Below are positions 61,509 through 64,000 of a DNA stretch of 64,000 bases, piece after piece. Within the stretch, counting starts at the first letter, position 1. Each line of letters starts with the position of its first letter. Under the pieces are notes generated by a model. That model made no database searches. It was not told the origin of the DNA and saw only the letters and a list, made by a program, of their open reading frames with translations. Origin of the DNA: Apostichopus japonicus (lineage: Eukaryota > Echinodermata > Holothuroidea > Aspidochirotida > Stichopodidae); contig NC_092580.1 in the NCBI RefSeq assembly GCF_037975245.1, positions 14,295,001 through 14,359,000 of the forward strand, in the 5' to 3' direction. The position numbers were made by a program, and so were the translations under genes.

Positions 61509-62122
61509 CATAGGCGTAGGAGCCTGATTTGATTTGGGGGGGCTGTAATGACTTGCCCGAAAAATATAACCAAAAGTTTTCGCGCGCTAAGCGCGCGTTC
61601 AACATCTTAATGTGCTATCATATAGCCATTCATCGGTTATTACATCACATGCCGATAACCAACGAACGCATATATGACATGCACAATAAGATGTTGAATG
61701 CGCGCGGAACGCGCGAAAAATTTTGGTTGTATTTTCCCTGTTATTACCATTCCATATTGGGTATAACTATTGGGGAAGTTGTTACAATAATAACGATAAT
61801 AATAATTTCAGTTTAACCATTGAAAAACACATTGCAAATTATTATTCTTTCCGTAGGTGCCCGAAAAATTCTCAGCATATTGCCCGAATTTTCAAAAAAA
61901 AAATTGGAAAACACATTGCAAGTTATTCATCTTTCAGTAGGTGCCCGAAAAATTCTCAGCATATTGCCCGAATTTTCACCCCCCAAAAAATGAAAAACAC
62001 ATTGCAAATTATTCTTCTTTCAGTAGGTGCCGAAAAATTCTCAGCATATTGCCCGAATTTTCACCAAAAATTTTGTTTGGGGGGCTGCAGCCCCCCCAGC
62101 CCCCCCGCCTCCTACGCCTATG
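61509..62122. mobile_element. hAT-type MITE (copy 3) with inner CGCGCG foldback
   Basis: The ends CATAGGCGTAGGAG and CTCCTACGCCTATG are inverted. The flanks ATTCTGCT (61,501-61,508) and GTTCTGCT (62,123-62,130) match in 7 of 8 bases, fitting an aged 8-bp duplication. The interior contains three tandem copies of a 75-80-bp unit (ACACATTGCAAATTATT...GTAGGTGCC(C)GAAAAATTCTCAGC) and an inverted repeat with 42-bp arms (61,568-61,609 and 61,687-61,728) rich in CGCGCG. The element lies in intron 10 and matches copy 1 (940-1272) in reverse orientation. Confidence 0.85.
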
Positions 62123-62179
62123 GTTCTGCTGTGCTTCAAATTCAGTTCCTTTTTCCTCCTTTTTCTTTCTTTTGTCCAG

Positions 62180-62240
62180 ATCCAGCCCAGAATGCCTCCC
62201 GGTTTGCCACCGACATCTAACAAGCCGTCAGTTAGACCAA
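62180..62240 (+). CDS. PTPN12: PEST-group phosphatase, exon 11 (Pro-rich linker)
   Basis: A 61-bp exon, acceptor TTGTCCAG and donor GTATGT, phase 0 in and 1 out, coding IQPRMPPGLPPTSNKPSVRP. It is proline-rich and unlike the catalytic domain, as expected for the start of the tail. The call rests on frame, splice sites and position between conserved exon 10 and exon 12. Confidence 0.75.
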
Positions 62241-63218
62241 GTATGTAGAGTTATTCTTCCTTTCCCCTCAGTCTGAAGGTTGTTGAAGACAGCAGTTAAA
62301 GATAATAAAAAAGATATGGGAGAGGTGTTAGGCGTTTGGAGGAAGTAGCTTGAGTGTTGTAGATACATGTTCAGTGTTGTAATGTAGCATGCAACGATTG
62401 ATTGATTGATTGACTGTTAGCAACCACATAGAATCACATTTAAGTTATGCCAGATTGAAAGATTTGTGAAATTGCAATGGCAGTAAGAAATACTGGATCC
62501 AAGCTGTCTGGTCATATTATTTAAGTTTTTCCTGTTGAACTAACCAACTAATTTGGTTTTAACGCTTCATTGGGTGTATTGACTTTGTCAATGGAGAGTG
62601 GTGGTTTTGAAGCGGGGATAACAGGGATAATGTCAACATATTAATTAATCGTCTGTATAATTTAACAATCCTGAATGATGATTCTCGCAGCACATGTTTT
62701 TCTGTTGGCATACTGCACAAATCACAGTGTGTTCGCCCACAAGACCACCTTGCAGAATTTTAAACCTTTTCCGGAGGTTTGCACTTTAGATTTGTCAAAC
62801 CAACACAAACTGTACAGCACCAACTACACGCTGTCTCTAGGAATCTATATCCTTGATCCAGATACTCTGGATATGTTTCAGAAAAGTAAATTGAGGCCGG
62901 GGAGGGGTGGGATGTCCAAAAGGTCATTAATTGGTATCCCCTCGCCTTGTTAGCTGAGATAATTCATTGAATGAAAAAGCTGCAAGTGTGATTGCACTGA
63001 GAGCAGCTATTGATCAGCTCCAAATCATCATTAGATACATATCAAATCAATAAATAAAGAAAAGCTTCATCATTGACCAAACGCTCAGATTTTCACGGGA
63101 AGTGTAAGAGTCACCAGAATTCTGCTTTCTCCAATAAATATAATTGCACATAAGTTAAAAGTCTCTTTAGTTTAATACTTTAGTAGTCATTTATAATTTT
63201 AATACAAGCAAAATGGCC

Positions 63219-63330
63219 ACAATTATTATTTTCATTATTATTATTATTTTTATGATGATAATTACCATTGTTACTATGTATTTGATAGAGCGCTCTACAA
63301 AAGATCACAACGCTTTACAGAAACAAATAT
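63219..63330 (-). mobile_element. CR1/L2-like LINE 3'-tail fragment
   Basis: On the minus strand CTGTAAAGCGTTGTGATC and GTAGAGCGCTCTATC precede an (ATT)n-type tail (+ strand ATTATTATTTTCATTATTATT). Same tail layout as at 49,975 and 32,959. No coding sequence. Confidence 0.55.
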
Positions 63331-63452
63331 AAACTACACAAAAGCAACATCAATCCTAAACACAAGCAAAAAATATCAACAATGCTGCGCTGTAAATCAA
63401 TATGTTTTCATGAGACCCTTGAAGGGAATATATATATATATATATATATATA

Positions 63453-63590
63453 AATTATAAACAAGCGAATATTTTTAACAACGACATACTGTACAACGAC
63501 ATCTTGTACAATTGCCTGACGATGGAGTGGTGACCACTCTGATTATAGCAGTATGTCGTTGTTAAAAATATTCCCTTGTTTATCTTTTAT
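63453..63590 (+). mobile_element. Foldback with degenerate hammerhead-like core
   Basis: Inverted arms (GAATATTTTTAACAACGACA and its complement TGTCGTTGTTAAAAATATTC) flank a centre on the + strand with CTGACGA (fits CUGANGA), one extra base, a stem GAGTGG-TGA-CCACTC and then GATTATAG, where a hammerhead needs GAAA. It resembles the foldback at 10,691 in order and in the one extra base, but the third box is altered. Possibly a terminal piece of a Penelope-like or other hammerhead-bearing retroelement. Confidence 0.4.
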
Positions 63591-63610
63591 ATTATCAGTA
63601 TGGATCACTA

Positions 63611-63711
<101 letters not shown>

Positions 63712-63878
63712 CAGTGATATACATGTCATCATATATAGTAATATACATGATATGGGTGATACGATCATCAGTGTTTTACTGTACATGGTCTGGGGTTGTC
63801 TTCTCCTTCCTGCTCTGTGGATGATTCATGATAAGCAAAGAAAGGTTGCTGTAAGAAGTTGTTTCATTTTGTCTTCAG

Positions 63879-64000
63879 TCTCAGGTGATAGGGGCCAAGT
63901 GTCAACTGAAAAGCCAACACCCCCGGCAAAACCTGACACGACCGTATATGCAAACGCAGCTGATCTGCAGGCAATAGCAAATCCTCCTCCTACTCTGGGA
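63879..64000 (+). CDS. PTPN12: PEST-group phosphatase, exon 12 (partial, Pro-rich tail)
   Basis: The acceptor is TCTTCAG (exon from 63,879) or, six bases on, TCTCAG (exon from 63,885); both keep the frame and differ by two residues. It continues GDRGQVSTEKPTPPAKPDTT then VYANAADLQAIANPPPTLG to the window end without a stop. TPPAKP-type proline motifs sit just after the catalytic domain, where PTPN12 has its PPPKPPR SH3-binding segment. VYANA offers a possible tyrosine phosphorylation site. The rest of the PEST tail lies beyond the window. Confidence 0.85.

Noticed and set aside
61529-62276. Several frames of 73-165 codons downstream of phosphatase exon 10
   Set aside because: They run through the hAT-type MITE and its tandem units; the phosphatase frame continues by splicing at GTGAGA (61,299) instead.

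Overview
This is eukaryotic, animal nuclear DNA. Coding sequence is confined to short exons with GT/AG borders, separated by AT-rich introns of up to 19 kb. Simple repeats, minisatellites, DNA transposons, a CR1/L2-like LINE and a tRNA-derived SINE are common. The protein tyrosine phosphatase found here is clearly animal, and the repeat styles (CR1-like tails, GGCGTAGGA-ended hAT MITEs, hammerhead-like foldbacks) resemble those of marine invertebrate deuterostomes. My best guess is an echinoderm such as a sea cucumber, with low confidence. Almost all open frames of 60-100 codons in the window are chance frames.

Layout. (1) About 1-3 kb: intergenic, with two short hAT-type MITEs that still carry 8-bp target duplications. 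(2) About 3.2-13.5 kb, + strand: the 3' part of a gene for a probably secreted, Thr/Asn- and Cys-rich protein. It is built from phase 1-1 exons and ends in an EGF-like domain and a stop codon; two of its exons lie in a 395-bp tandem duplication and another has a decayed copy. (3) About 15.6-15.9 kb: a candidate promoter with YY1-, NRF1- and ETS-like sites. (4) 16,649 to the window end, + strand: twelve exons of a PEST-group non-receptor protein tyrosine phosphatase (PTPN12/PTPN18/PTPN22 type). They cover the N-terminus, the whole catalytic domain (KNRYKDILP, WPDHGVP, HCSAGCGRTG, Q-loop) and the start of the proline-rich tail. All exon phases agree, and the gene runs past the right edge.

The 19-kb intron 6 of the phosphatase holds most of the mobile DNA: a 5.93-kb DNA transposon (37,882-43,810) with 27-bp perfect terminal inverted repeats and a broken, intron-containing transposase-like gene on the minus strand; an interrupted SINE; a truncated LINE reverse transcriptase; and a TTAA-flanked 812-bp MITE. 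Intron 8 holds a 2.6-kb element rich in AGGTCA half-sites. The most interesting signals are the 5.9-kb transposon with its repeated TTACGTACGTAA motif, two hammerhead-ribozyme-like foldbacks (10.7 kb and 63.5 kb), and an echo of phosphatase exon 1 upstream that differs only at synonymous positions.
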